The notes under the pieces are model-generated. The model saw only the letters and a program-made list of their open reading frames with translations. It made no database searches and was not told the origin of the DNA. The translations under genes and the position numbers were made by a program. 64,000 nucleotides of DNA from Strigamia acuminata (lineage: Eukaryota > Arthropoda > Chilopoda > Geophilomorpha > Linotaeniidae): the NCBI GenBank assembly GCA_949358305.1, contig OX442315.1, positions 11,310,427-11,374,426 of the forward strand. The letters are read 5' to 3'. Shown one piece after another: positions 22,835-35,600 of this stretch. The stretch's first letter is position 1. Each line of letters starts with the position of its first letter.

Positions 22835-23648
22835 ATGGCCGCCTTGAACGTTGGATCAACGGATCAGACTTTCAAGTGTCACAAACACTTTCAGGCGAAG
22901 CATCCACCTGCCAAAATGTGAGTAAATGCTAAATTATGTTTAAATAAAGGGGCCACACCCACAATTCGTTTGTTAAATGAAAGAAAAGAAATTTTTATGC
23001 CCCATGAACTCGGGCAATTGGAGGCAAAAAAGGTTTACATTCACGCTTAAGGTAGAAACACAAAGAAGCGGGTAAAATTTAAAAGCTTGATTTTACTTGA
23101 AAAAGCGGCTAAAAACTCGCTCACTTGAGCAAACACAACCTTCCATTTTTTTTTATTCAAAACTTTGCTTCGAAGCGAGCTTGTACTGACCCGCTCCGAT
23201 CAAACTGTTTGATTTACAAAGCTTCAAATTTGCTGGTGTTTTGGTCATGTGACTTTGACAGCCAATCAGAATCGTGAGGAAATTCTTGGAGGAGATTTTG
23301 GCGGAAACTTCGGGCAGCTAGCTAGCTCGAGTTTGCCAGTTAAGGTGGTAAGACAAAAGCTAGTCAAGGGAGCTTGTAAATGACTCCCTCTTTAAAATTG
23401 TGCTAGCAAGCTTTAGAATTTCACCCGCTTCCTTGTGTTTTCACCTTTAGGCACGTTTTTGCAGATGATTTGGACCGTTTTTATGAACAGCATAAATGGT
23501 ATAAACACAAACTTTGAACGCACCTTTTGTGTTTTGTTTAGTGCATTTAATTTTCACCATGCTGCTGAGATGTTTGTGTTAGAAAATAAAGTTTCAGATA
23601 AACCATTATTTTTTATGAAACCAACCACGGTTTACATTACTGAAGAAA
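22835..23648 (+). pseudogene. possible fumarylacetoacetase-domain (FAHD-like) gene fragment
   Basis: Three stretches join in phase: 22835-22917 (ATG start, GTGAGT donor), 23451-23498 and 23542-23648. The last codes NFHHAAEMFVLENK followed by a PLFF.KPTT.Y block, which resembles the FAHD1/FAHD2 segment 'G.NY..HA.E ... P..F.KP...Y'. The first two stretches are not recognisable. After 23648 the frame meets GTAAAT and then a stop. No further exon fits before the minus-strand gene A begins at 23691, so at best this is a truncated copy. The acceptor of the second stretch lies at the end of a MITE (23048-23450), which weakens the model. Confidence 0.35.
23048..23450. mobile_element. MITE with about 40-bp terminal inverted repeats
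   Basis: The start (aaggtagaaacacaaagaag, then cgggt) and the end, read on the other strand (aaaggtgaaaacacaaggaa, then gcgggt), are inverted copies. The interior has no ORF of note. No certain target duplication was found. It sits in the presumed first intron of the FAHD-like fragment. Confidence 0.6.
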
Positions 23649-23690
23649 GTAAATGAATTTATCACCTTGAGTGATAACTGTTACGGAGTA

Positions 23691-26600
23691 TTATTTTAAA
23701 TTATTATAATTATCTCCTCTCACTGTCAGTCGTTGCCTTCTGATATAAAAATAAACCACACCGCCACCTCCGACGATTCCAATCAGAAGCATCACAATTC
23801 CAAGTGCCGCCATACTACCTGCAATTTAAAACAATTTGTTTAACTCTACTCCAGGACTACGATAGGAATTAAGATTTTTCAATTGAGATTCACCTATTCC
23901 GTACCCATCACCTTTGGTCGTATCCCCTGTAAAAAAATAAAAATAAAACTATATTGTAGCCTGCACAGCCTTTAATATTTCTAGAATATTCTTTGTCTTT
24001 ACGTCCCACCTCTCAAATAAAACGACTTGGACTACAAGGATTCCTGAGCCAAATGTGGAGCCAAAAATATAATGATTATGGTCATTTTGGATTAAACATT
24101 TCGGCTTAGACATTTCGGCTTGGACATTTAGGCATTAGATATTTTGGCATTAGACATTTTGGGGGCCACCCCCCCCCCCCCTGCTCCCTGTCATAAAACG
24201 GCAACTATTAAAGTACATAAAATACAAAAATAGATTTGACTGCCAAGGGCCGCATAGTCTTTTGGTCAGTTTTCTCCATTCTCGCCGTGTTCCTGGAACT
24301 TGGCCAAACTATACTCTAAATCGATACAACGTATCACTGGTGTGTGGCCCAAAAAGTAACCCATAACACCAGAATTGTAATCAAACTCCAGACATTGTGA
24401 TCGATTACCAACACTTGTTTCATTGTCTAAGGAAACAGAACTACTTTTCCGCGTATAGAGCACAGTCCACAGTTAGGCGTAATCCGGCTCAACCAATTGG
24501 AAATAGGTCAACGTTGTATCGGTTTAGAGTATAGAGACAGGTCCGGGTGGGTAGAAAAACTAGAACAGCAAACTGATAAATCGCCATGATGGGTGCCCAA
24601 AAGAAGATGTGGTCTGATATGACCGTTCGCCACGCCGCCCCACAAACAATATTCGTGAGTCAGACATGTGACTCATCCACTTCCACGGCACTTCCTGTTG
24701 CCCATGCCCTGGGCCCTCGAGTCATATTCGGTAGGATTGGTCAATGGCTACGCTTATGGCAAATTACCAAATTGAAAGTGAGTTTTCGATCCGGTCAATC
24801 GGTAGTGATCGCAGTCGACGTCTTTGACAAATTCCGTCTTTTCGTCATCTGTCGACGGATTCTTCGGTTCCATCACGTGACAAACCGTCATTCCTGGGAA
24901 AGGCGTGCACATTTCAAAGTCGATGCACCCGGACGGATTAAACAAGCAATTTTTGGCGCACTCTGCCGCACCGACATTGTAGTCAATGATGGTGTATTTT
25001 TTGGCGGCATCCTTTACAGATCTCTGCGGAATCAAGCGGTACAATCGAATCAATTGTTCTGAAAGCAACAAAACATGACGGATATTAAGGAATCGTGAAA
25101 ATTGGCCAAACCAAATATTCCTACGGGAATAATGAATGCAATCCGGGTTACGCACGAAATTTGCCGACTGCGTGTAATGTTTGGCGTGGAAGACGCAAGT
25201 GTGTTCTGCGCCGGCTTTGCAGTAGTCTAAGGAATGACACGCCGTCCCATCGGTTTTATTCCTGCACGTTGCAAAACACGACTCCAAACTTTCTCCCGTC
25301 ACGGTGAAATCTGTCGCTTGGTCAAGGGGCAGTTGCGTGCCCGGATATAGCTCGAAGTCATAGGCAAAGTCCCCTAAGAAGAATCAAAGATTTTATTTTC
25401 AATTCAATTTTAATCTGATTTTTCATTCGAAAACCAACTTTCGTAAAGGGCGCAGTTTGAAGCCGACTTCTTGTCGGGTCGATCGTCGTATATACTTTGA
25501 CTCATCACGCACGATTGGGTGTCCTTGCAGTACATGAACATGTTGCACGACGAGTAGCGGTCGGCATCGCATTCCTTGGCGCACCGAGTGAGCGTCGTTT
25601 GACCACCGATCTCCGAATCCGGAATTGTAGTGCTGATTTTCATGTTGCCCTTGAATTTGAATTTCGCCAAAGATGCGCCTGAAATAATAGAAATGAAAAA
25701 TTATAGTTAGGGAGCCCAACCCCCTCTTGCAGCTCATGTACTGTATACCGGTACACAAAAATATTACGAACCTTTTCCATCGATATCTTTTTCCGATATT
25801 AATCTGTGTGTCGAGGAAGTAGCAGTAAAAATTATTTCCTGTTAAGTTTAATAAATATCGTTAACTGGTAAGTAATAATAAATGCAGCCATACAGCCGTA
25901 AACGAAGTGCTGCGTAAATTACTGTATTTTGGAAAACTTACTTTTCCATCGGTGCCTTTTGTTGCCACTTTCAACTTCTCTGCAAAAATTGCAGTTTGGA
26001 TTTTAAAATATACATCGTCTAAAGTTGGTTTTAATAAATCGGAATCATTTACTCCTGGTTTAAACAAATAAAAATAAATAAAAACCACCCGTAACCGTAT
26101 TTATTTATTTAAAAATTTGGTCGACAATTTTACCTGCTAATCGCCGATCTTCTAACAACGTCAAACTGACAACGACAAATTCGTTCGGCATGCTGTAAAC
26201 CTGGAATTACAATAGGGGGTTTCATTAGGGGGTTTCATTATATGAATGATTTTGCAATTTTGTGATTTTGCATTAATCACAAAATCATTATTTTTTGATG
26301 CCTCCAAAAATGAGTTTACATTGAATTAACCCAGTCAATTTTGCAATTGTGTGATCTGGACAATTTTGTGATTTTTGAGTATTGTCATGTGATATCTGTT
26401 CTACCAATCACATTCACATTCACTAAAGCACAAAAGAGTAAAAACACAAAATCCCAAAAACATCTAAAAGGTAGTTTTTGTGATTTTGATAAGAAGTGAT
26501 TTTGAGGCTTGTGAAACTCAAAACAAAATGGAGGCATCCAAGCTCTATCTAAGTGGCCAACTTGTATCCTTGTATATCATCAAAATGCTGATGCATCCAT

Positions 26601-29600
26601 GACTGTATAACAGCTAGGAAACTCAATACTTCGATTCGGGTAAAAAAAAGTACCGATTCAGGGCGATTCAGGGCGATTTTAGCGGGTGCCCGAATGGAAA
26701 TTCAGGCGGAAATGTTCGTCGCGTATCGTTTTTTATTGTTTTCTATGTCAAGATGAGCTCGGAAAATTATGGAACCAAGCTCATTTTGAAGAGGAGACAA
26801 TTCTGCACAAGCCTGTATTTTTTATTTTTTGATTCGGGCGAGGAAAAGTGCCGATTCGGGCCATCTTAGCGGGGGACCGAATGGGAAAATTTGGAAATTT
26901 GGTGCAGAATTTGAATTCGAGATTCGACCATGACAAAACCAAAAATTCGTAAAATTAACCGAATGAAATGTTTAAAACAGGTTTCCAGAGAAGAAAATCC
27001 CGCTGAAAACGATGGTACAGATAACTTTTTGATCGGATTAACCGTTGATTTTAAATTTTGGAAAAAACGATCTTTTTTGGGTTGATTTATAAGAAAAAGT
27101 TGGAAAAAGTGGTTGAATAATAAAGGAGGACAAAATAGCAGGTTGCAGTGGTTTGGGCCAAAATTGAATTGGCTGGATTGGCGTTGGGTTTAGGTTAACT
27201 TTTGGGTTTGATTGTGTTTTGCACTTTTGGATTTGTCACATGATATCAGTTGCACCAATCATGTGCATAATTGCAAAAACACAAAACAGAAAAAATACAC
27301 AATCACAAAATCAAAGGTAGTTTTGTTATTTTGGCAAAAATGGCAGCAGCCAAACTCAATCCAAGTGGCCATCACAAATTGTGATTAATAATTAGTTTCA
27401 AAAACAATCTCATAATTTTGCAATTTTGCAATTATTTAAATAGTCACGTGACTTCCTATCCACCATATTAGGTTATAGTTATATCCAACCAATTTTAAAA
27501 TGTGATGCAAAAAAACTAGTTCTTATTTGTGTGATGGAACAAAATATTTTTTTATAAGGTGCATTTTAATAAATACTAGCTGTTCACCCACAAAGCCAAA
27601 GCCATAGATCAGACAAATGTATACAACCAAATCATAAAATAAATTTTTGCAAAACTAAACCAAACCCATAATAATGCAACCCAAACCCAAACCACACCAA
27701 ACCAAAACCAATGCCAATCTGGCCAATACCCAAACACAATCAAACCCAAAAGTTAACCTAAACCCAACGCCAATCTAGCCAATTCAATTTTGGCCCAAAC
27801 CACTGCAACCTGCTTTTTTGTCCTCCTTTATTATTCAACCACTTTTTCCAACTTTTTCTTATAAATCAACCCAAAAAAGATCGTTTTTTCCAAAATTTAA
27901 AGTCAACGGTTAATCCGATCAAAAAGTTATCTGTACCATCGTTTTCAGCGGGATTTTCTTCTCTGGAAACCTGTTTTAAACATTTCATTCGGTTAATTTT
28001 ACGAATTTTTGGTTTTGTCATGGTCGAATCTCGAATCCAAATTCTGCACCAAATTTCCAAATTTTCCCATTCGGTCCCCCGCTAAGATGGCCCGAATCGG
28101 CACTTTTCCTCGCCCGAATCAAAAAATAAAAAATACAGGCTTGTGCAGAATTGTCTCCTCTTCAAAATGAGCTTGGTTCCATAATTTTCCGAGCTCATCT
28201 TGACATAGAAAACAATAAAAAACGATACGCGACGAACATTTCCGCCTGAATTTCCATTCGGGCACCCGCTAAAATCGCCCTGAATCGCCCTGAATCGGTA
28301 CTTTTTTTTACCCGAATCGAAGTATTGAGTTTCCTAGCTGTTATACAGTCATGGATGCATCAGCATTTTGATGATATACAAGGATACAAGTTGGCCACTT
28401 AGATAGAGCTTGAATGCCTCCATTTTGTTTTGAGTTTCACAAGCCTCAAAATCACTTCTTATCAAAATCACAAAAACTACCTTTTAGATGTTTTTGGGAT
28501 TTTGTGTTTTTACTCTTTTGTGCTTTAGTGAATGTGAATGTGATTGGTAGAACAGATATCACATGACAATACTCAAAAATCACAAAATTGTCCAGATCAC
28601 ACAATTGCAAAATTGACTGGGTTAATTCAATGTAAACTCATTTTTGGAGGCATCAAAAAATAATGATTTGTGATTAATGCAAAATCACAAAATTGCAAAA
28701 TCATTCATATAATGAAACCCCCTATTGAATTAACCCAGTCAATTTTGCAATTGTGTGATCTGGACAACTTTGTGATTTTTGAGTATTGTCATGTGATATC
28801 TGTTCTACCAATCACATTCACATTCACTAAAGTACAAGAGAGTGAAAACACAAAATCCCAAAAACATCTAAAAGGTAGTTTTTGTGATTTTGATAAGAAG
28901 TGATTTTGAGGCTTTTGAAACTCAAAACAAAATGGAGGCATCCCAGCTCTATCTAAGTGGCCAACTTGTATCCTTGTATATCATCAATATGCTGATGCAT
29001 CCATGACTGTATAACAGCTAGGAAACTCTATTAATGACACTTGTGCAATCTGTGAAACTTATATTTATTAAAATGCACCTTATTAAAAAAAAAATTTGTT
29101 CCGTCACACAAATAGAACTAGTTATATTGCATCACATTTTAAAATTGGTTGGATATAACTAAAACCCAATATGGCGGATAGGAAGTCATGTGACTATTTA
29201 AATAATTGCAAAATTGTAAAATCATGAGATTGTTTTTGCAACTAATTGTTAATCACAATTTGTCATGGTCACTTGGATTGAGCTTGGCTGCTGACATTTT
29301 GCTAAAATAACAAAACTACCTTTGATTTTGTGATTGTGTATTTTTTCTGTTTTGTGTTTTTGCAATTATGCACATGATTGGTGGAACTGATACCATGTGA
29401 CAAATCCAAAAGTGCAAAATTGCTAAAGTTGCAAAATTACAAAATTGCTTAATTAATGAAACCCCCTACCGTCTTCCCCCGAACATAACGTCATGACGTT
29501 GTGTTCGAATACAACGACACCTGACGTTTTATTCGAACACTACGTCATGACGTTATATTCGTACTTTTTCATGCAACTTCTGAAAAATCAGAAGTTGAGT

Positions 29601-32600
29601 ATGCAAATTAGACAAAGTTAATTTTATTCAAAATTTTACTCTCAAAAAAGTAATTACTTTATTACTCAAATTATTTTAACAGCATAATATTCATCACACT
29701 TCACTAAAAGGATTAAAATAACAAGGTGATGATTGGTTGGGCGGGGGGAGGGAGGTAGCGGGCGCCACCTCGAGGCGAAGCCTAACAAAAACATACAGTA
29801 AGTTTTATATTCGTGTCCAATTCGTATCAAATTCGTATCATATTCGTGTCAAATACGTGTCAAATGTGTGTCAAATTCGTTTTTCTGGTAAAAGCGCACC
29901 CCGCAACCCTTCCCAGCATCGCACCCATCAATGGACTCGAATATAACGTCATGACGTTGTATTCGAATACAACGTCATGACGTTATATTGGAAGTGACGT
30001 TATATTCGAAAAATTGCTAAAACTTTCGAAAACAGCGATTTTCGAAAAAACTTGAATATAACGTCATGACGTTATGTTCGGGGGAAGACGGTAGTTTCTC
30101 GAGTCGCTATATATAAATCTCGTTATACTGTACAATACCCTAAATTGGTGCATTCTCATTTCAGGTATTTCTGTTAACATCATGATCGCCACCCTAAAAT
30201 TACGCTCAAAATCTGGAATACTTGCAATCCCCAGATAAGAACCTGCAATATAATAGCCAAAATAACTGTAACGGGTCGTCTACAAGGTGATGCACCCATT
30301 TGAATTGAGTATGCAGGGTGTTCTGAAAGTCTGGTTCTCTCCAAATATTTCCTGAGCAATTGCATCTAGGCCAACTTTGATGAAGCGATTGTATAGGAAG
30401 TTTGGTGAAAGCAATCCAATGACGTCATCAAATTTGACCTTGAAGGTCATTTTCAAGGTCATTCACTTTCTAACTTTTAAACCGTTTAAGATACAGCAAA
30501 ATTTCCAATTAGAAAGTTGTAGAGCACCATCAAATTAGTACTATCCAACTTATCTTAGTCATCTTAGTCATCTAGATATATTTATCTTGCAGAGACACCC
30601 GATAAGTTTTAATTATCATTAATATAACCGAGTTAAATTTTAATTTCTGGGGAAAAAGTACAAAAGATCTATCGGTTGCTCGTAAAATATGCAATCGGTA
30701 TTCCAATTCTAGCCAGGCATTATGAAACATTGCAGGTGAAACAATGTTAATTGCATTAGTTATGCAATTTGTCTATTTTTGCAAATCCTCGTGCTGTGTG
30801 ATGTCTATCTATACTAACTAAAATGGGAATTAAGTAACTTGTATTGATGAAAATTAAAACATATTGAGTTCTTTACATTATAAAAATGTTTATTTAACGT
30901 ACTCAATCAAAATGGGTGCATCAGCTTGTGAACACCTTGTATATTAAATTATTGATTTTAAATACCTTGGAACACAACTTCTAACCTCATTTTACGGTTA
31001 TCCATGTAACAATTTGAAACATCAAATTTGTTCCAAGGCGGATAACCAGGTTGAAAATTGTAATAATATTGTCGATGTTCCTAAGAGAAAAAAAATTGAT
31101 GTTGTTCGCGGTACTGGGAATGGCCTGATGGCCAGTTGCGCCGTGTAAGTTTTTACCTCTGGATTAGTATATCGATTCGTTTTAACGTTCATTTGAATAG
31201 GAATGTATTCACTGTCCAGTGCTCCTTCTGCAATGGTATGAGGCGACTGCAATGTGGAAATAATAAAATAAGATATTCAATAAGTCGTGAATATAATATC
31301 TTACATATTTTAAATATAAGTTGTACAACAATGTATATTTTGCTCCTGAAAAAACTTGGCATACTCCTTGCCAGCAAGTTTGCTGAAAATAAATATCAAG
31401 TTTTTTTTAATAAAATTTTTTTCCGACCAAAAAGCAACAAGTTCTGTACATTTGCCACGAATTTGAAAGTCTTTATGTCTTCATTGTCGAATAAAGACAA
31501 AGGGACACGCGTTTGAGTCCAATCGCTGGTGGGGGAGAGCACGGGCAGTAAAGTACATAGACCGGTATCAACTTCAATCATGTACATAATTCCTTAGGAA
31601 TCAAATAAACGTGAGTGTGTGAAAGTGCATTTTGAGTCAATATTACCATATGTTTGGTCGACAATCATCGAATGGCGATGCTCATGGTCGATGATGATAT
31701 CCTCTCTGTAGACTTTTGCGTTACCATTGTAAAATGTCTTTAAGAAAAGTGGTGTTAGTATGTAAATAATTTTGTCGTGGGGATAATATTACTTTGGAGC
31801 CATAACTCGAATTTTGCTTGTAAATTTCTGCGTCTACTTGGAATGCGAGTGGCAAAGTTGGCGCTGTTACATTGGAACCGAAAAATTCAGGACAAAATAA
31901 TCCAAGTGGCGGCTGCAGATATCATTTTATTATCAACAAAGTATTACATTTTTTAAAAAAAATGTCTAAAAATGTTCAAAATTTCTCTAAAAATGTCTAA
32001 AAACGTTCAAAATTTCTCTAAAAATGTCTAAAAATGTTCAAAATTTCTCTAAAAATGTCTAAAAATGTTCAAAATTTCTCTGAAAATGTCTAAAAATGTT
32101 CAAAATTTCTCTAAAAATGGCTAAAAATGTTCAAAATTTCTCTGAAAATGTCTAAAAATGTTCAAAATTTCTCTAAAAATGTTCAAAATTTCTCTAAAAA
32201 TGTTCAAAATTTCTCTAAAAATGTTCAAAACTTCTCTAAAAATGTTCAAAACTTCTCTAAAAATGTTCAAAATTTCTCTAAAAATGTCTAAAAATGTTCA
32301 AAATTTCTCTAAAAATGTCTAAAAATGTTCAAAATTTCTCTAAAAATGTCTAAAAATGTTCAAAATTTCTCTGAAAATGTCTAAAAATGTTCAAAATTTC
32401 TCTAAAAATGTTCAAAACTTCTCTAAAAATGTTCAAAATTTCTCTAAAAATGTTCAAAACTTCTCTAAAAATGTTCAAAATTTCTCTAAAAATGTTCAAA
32501 ATTTCTCTAAAAATGTTCAAAATTTCTCTAAAAATGTTCAAAATTTCTCTAAAAATGTTCAAAATTTCTCTAAAAATGTTCAAAATTTCTCTAAAAATGT

Positions 32601-35600
32601 TCAAAATTTCTCTAAAAATGTTCAAAATTTCTCTAAAAATGTTCAAAATTTCTCTAAAAATGTTCAAAATTTCTCTAAAAATGTTCAAAATTTCTCTAAA
32701 AATTTTCAAAATTTATCTAAAAATGTTCAAAATTTCTCTAAAAATGTTCAAAATTTCTCTAAAAATGTTCAAAATTTCTCTAAAAATGTTCAAAATTTCT
32801 CTAAAAATGTTCAAAATTTCTCTAAAAATTTTCAAAATTTCTCTAAAAATGTTCAAAATTTCTCTAAAAATGTTCAAAATTTCTCTAAAAATGTTCAAAA
32901 TTTCTCTAAAAATGTTCAAAATTTCTCTAAAAATGTTCAAAATTTCTCTAAAAATTTTCAAAATTTTTCTAAGCCGGTTATATGTACAGGGTGAACAAAA
33001 AGTCTGTATCTTTACTTAATATTTCTGAAAGTGGTAACAATGCATCTAATCTGATGATAGCAATGTACTAAAGTTGGGTGGGGAAATCTTTTGGTGACCC
33101 GAAATTTGACCTTGGGATGTTCCTTCAAGGTCATTGGGGAATTATCTCGGAAACCGTTAGAGATAGACAGAAATTTCCAATTGTAAACTTGTAGACCATC
33201 ATTTGTTTAATCTAAAAATGACTAATCCTCAAATCTTTTGTACTAAAATTTTTTAAGAAAATTGCAATTTTCTAAAGTAAACACAAGTCAAAGAAAAAAT
33301 GCCCCAAATTGAAAAAGTGTCAAAAACGTGCTGATTAGACGTAAAATGATCCAAAAAATCGATTCCCCTAGTTGGAATTTGCATATCTGGCGCCGTTGCA
33401 GAGATATGGGCAGACAACTGAATTTTTAAAAAGAAATTTTAAACTTGTGTCTACTTTAGAAAATTGTCAATTTTCTTAAAATTTCTTTTTAAAAATTCAG
33501 TTGTCTGCCCATATCTCTGCAACGGCGCCAGATATGCAAATTCCAACTAGGGGAATCGATTTTTTGGATCATTTTACGTCTAATCAGCACATTTTTGACA
33601 CTTTTTCAATTTGGGGCATTTTTTCTTTGACTTGTGTTTACTTTAGAAAATTGCGATTTTCTTAAAACATTTTAGTACAAAAGATTTGAGAATTAGTCAT
33701 TTTTAGACTAAAAAAATGATGGTCTACAAGTTTACAATTGGAAATTTCTGTCTATCTCTAACGGTTTCCGAGATAATTTCTCAATGACCTTGAAGGAACA
33801 TCCCAAGGTCAAATTTCGGGTCACCAAAAGATTTCCCCACCCAACTTTAGTACTTTGCCATCATCAGATTAGATGCATTGTCAGCACTTTCAGAAATATT
33901 AAGTAAAGATACAGACTTTTTGTTCACCCTGTATATCCGATTATATTTTATTTACCGTGAATACTTCGACAGGAACATAATTTGTTACGCCAAAGAAATA
34001 ATACCCATTCCATATCATATCTGGTCTTCCACCTGTGGACGTATAAACCGTGCGAAGAGACATAGGACGACTCACATTGGTGGTGTAACTGTCGGTAAAA
34101 GACCAAGGTTCCTCTAAAAAGTCAACAATTAAATTTGTGTGCAAACAATCAACCGAAACGTGAATAAATTTACGAAATCGGTAGGCAATGTTTTGCCAGT
34201 ACTACATACATACCATTGTAAGTCACAACCACATCTTGGGGGATCTTCTCTGTACCGCCCTTCCACATGTTACCTGGAATGTCACCGAATGTATTTATTT
34301 TCGACACATACGTCTACTCAATCAAAAACACATACATAAATTAAAACAATTGTTTTTATCCCAATAATTAATTCAAAACTTACCAAGTTATTACCATTTA
34401 ACAGTGACACTATCCAATGTGGATTGCCATAACCACTATTATTCTTAATTTCACAACTTCTGTCTGTAAATTTTTTTTAAAAAAATAATAATAATTATTA
34501 TTATTATTATTATTATTAAATATATGAAATAAAAATAAATATACAGGATGTCCCACAAAAAACGATCAATTGGACACAATACATTTTAATCGTTTGATAG
34601 AGTGTACTAGTGATTAAATCAACGTATAGTTTTCAATGTCTGTGTGAGTGTTCGGACGGGCGTCACGTGGTCAGGGGAGGGCCACGAGACGCTGGACGCA
34701 ACACACACGATGATTCAATCCACGAAATACAACAGGATTTCAGACACAAGTTTAGGTTTTGGTTATTGCTTTATTGTTGTCTAGGGGTATGATATGGTGT
34801 CTCAAGGTGTATTTCCCAAGTGTAATGGCGGCCTGGCCGCCATTCCTGATTTTACCACGCGTCACGGCAATCGGGAGATCGCCATGGCGCGTGAGATCGG
34901 TGTGTGGAGTTTTCAGGTCAACGGGCGATAACGATCGCCAGGGGGCGGGCGGACACAACGGAATATGTCCGAGAAACGTTTTGGGGGCTATTTTGTAATC
35001 AACCAATCAGGGTTGACCAGTGTCATATATAATCAGTTTGTTTTGTCTAATAAAATCACTTGAACTTAACTAAGCTAGCGGTTGTGTCATGTTATTTTTG
35101 GGTCAGCTGTTTCTAGTCTTGAGATAGTTTACAGATGAATGCAGTTTGCGCCGTGTCGCCGCAACGTTCTTAGGAACATGCGGCGAACACGGCGTGTTGG
35201 ACGCTCAGGTCCCGACGGGCGACGGCATTGCCGCGCCAATCATTTGGATATCTCTTGCGATCAGGCATGGGAAGAAGGTCGGGAAGCGACCGTTCGCCAT
35301 GCTGATCCAGATTCAACTGTTCGGACTACTCCGGGGTCCACCACTTCCGGAAGGGGCACTTCCGGTTCCCAATTGGCGGAGCCAACGACCAACAGCTCCA
35401 CCTGGTGCGGGGGGCCGCGCCAGGTTGCGCACGAGAAACACACGAGGTGCGCAAGAGCTGTGGAAGCGCCGTGTGTTGAAGTGAAGTGACACAGACTCTG
35501 TGGGCAGCTGGTCACATCTGAAGAAACATTCTTTTGATTATTCTCAAAAAAATTTCCCCACAACTGTTAAATGTTTGGAAGGAAAAGTCTATCTTTAACC

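Noticed and set aside
24463-25062. Plus-strand ORF of 158 codons at 24586-25062
   Set aside because: It is antisense to exon 17 of gene A, whose minus-strand frame has conserved cysteines and a matching paralogue.
27866-28060. 64-codon minus-strand ORF
   Set aside because: It lies in one arm of the large palindrome, and the other arm carries the same sequence inverted; no coding evidence.
32350-33019. Long ORFs of 210-212 codons on the plus strand and 82-119 on the minus strand
   Set aside because: They are produced by the stop-free 21-bp satellite; the proteins are simple 7-residue repeats and lie in an intron of gene A.
35139-35563. Overlapping ORFs of 100-116 codons in three frames
   Set aside because: The DNA is GC-rich and simply poor in stops; no frame shows a domain, and it lies in an intron insertion.
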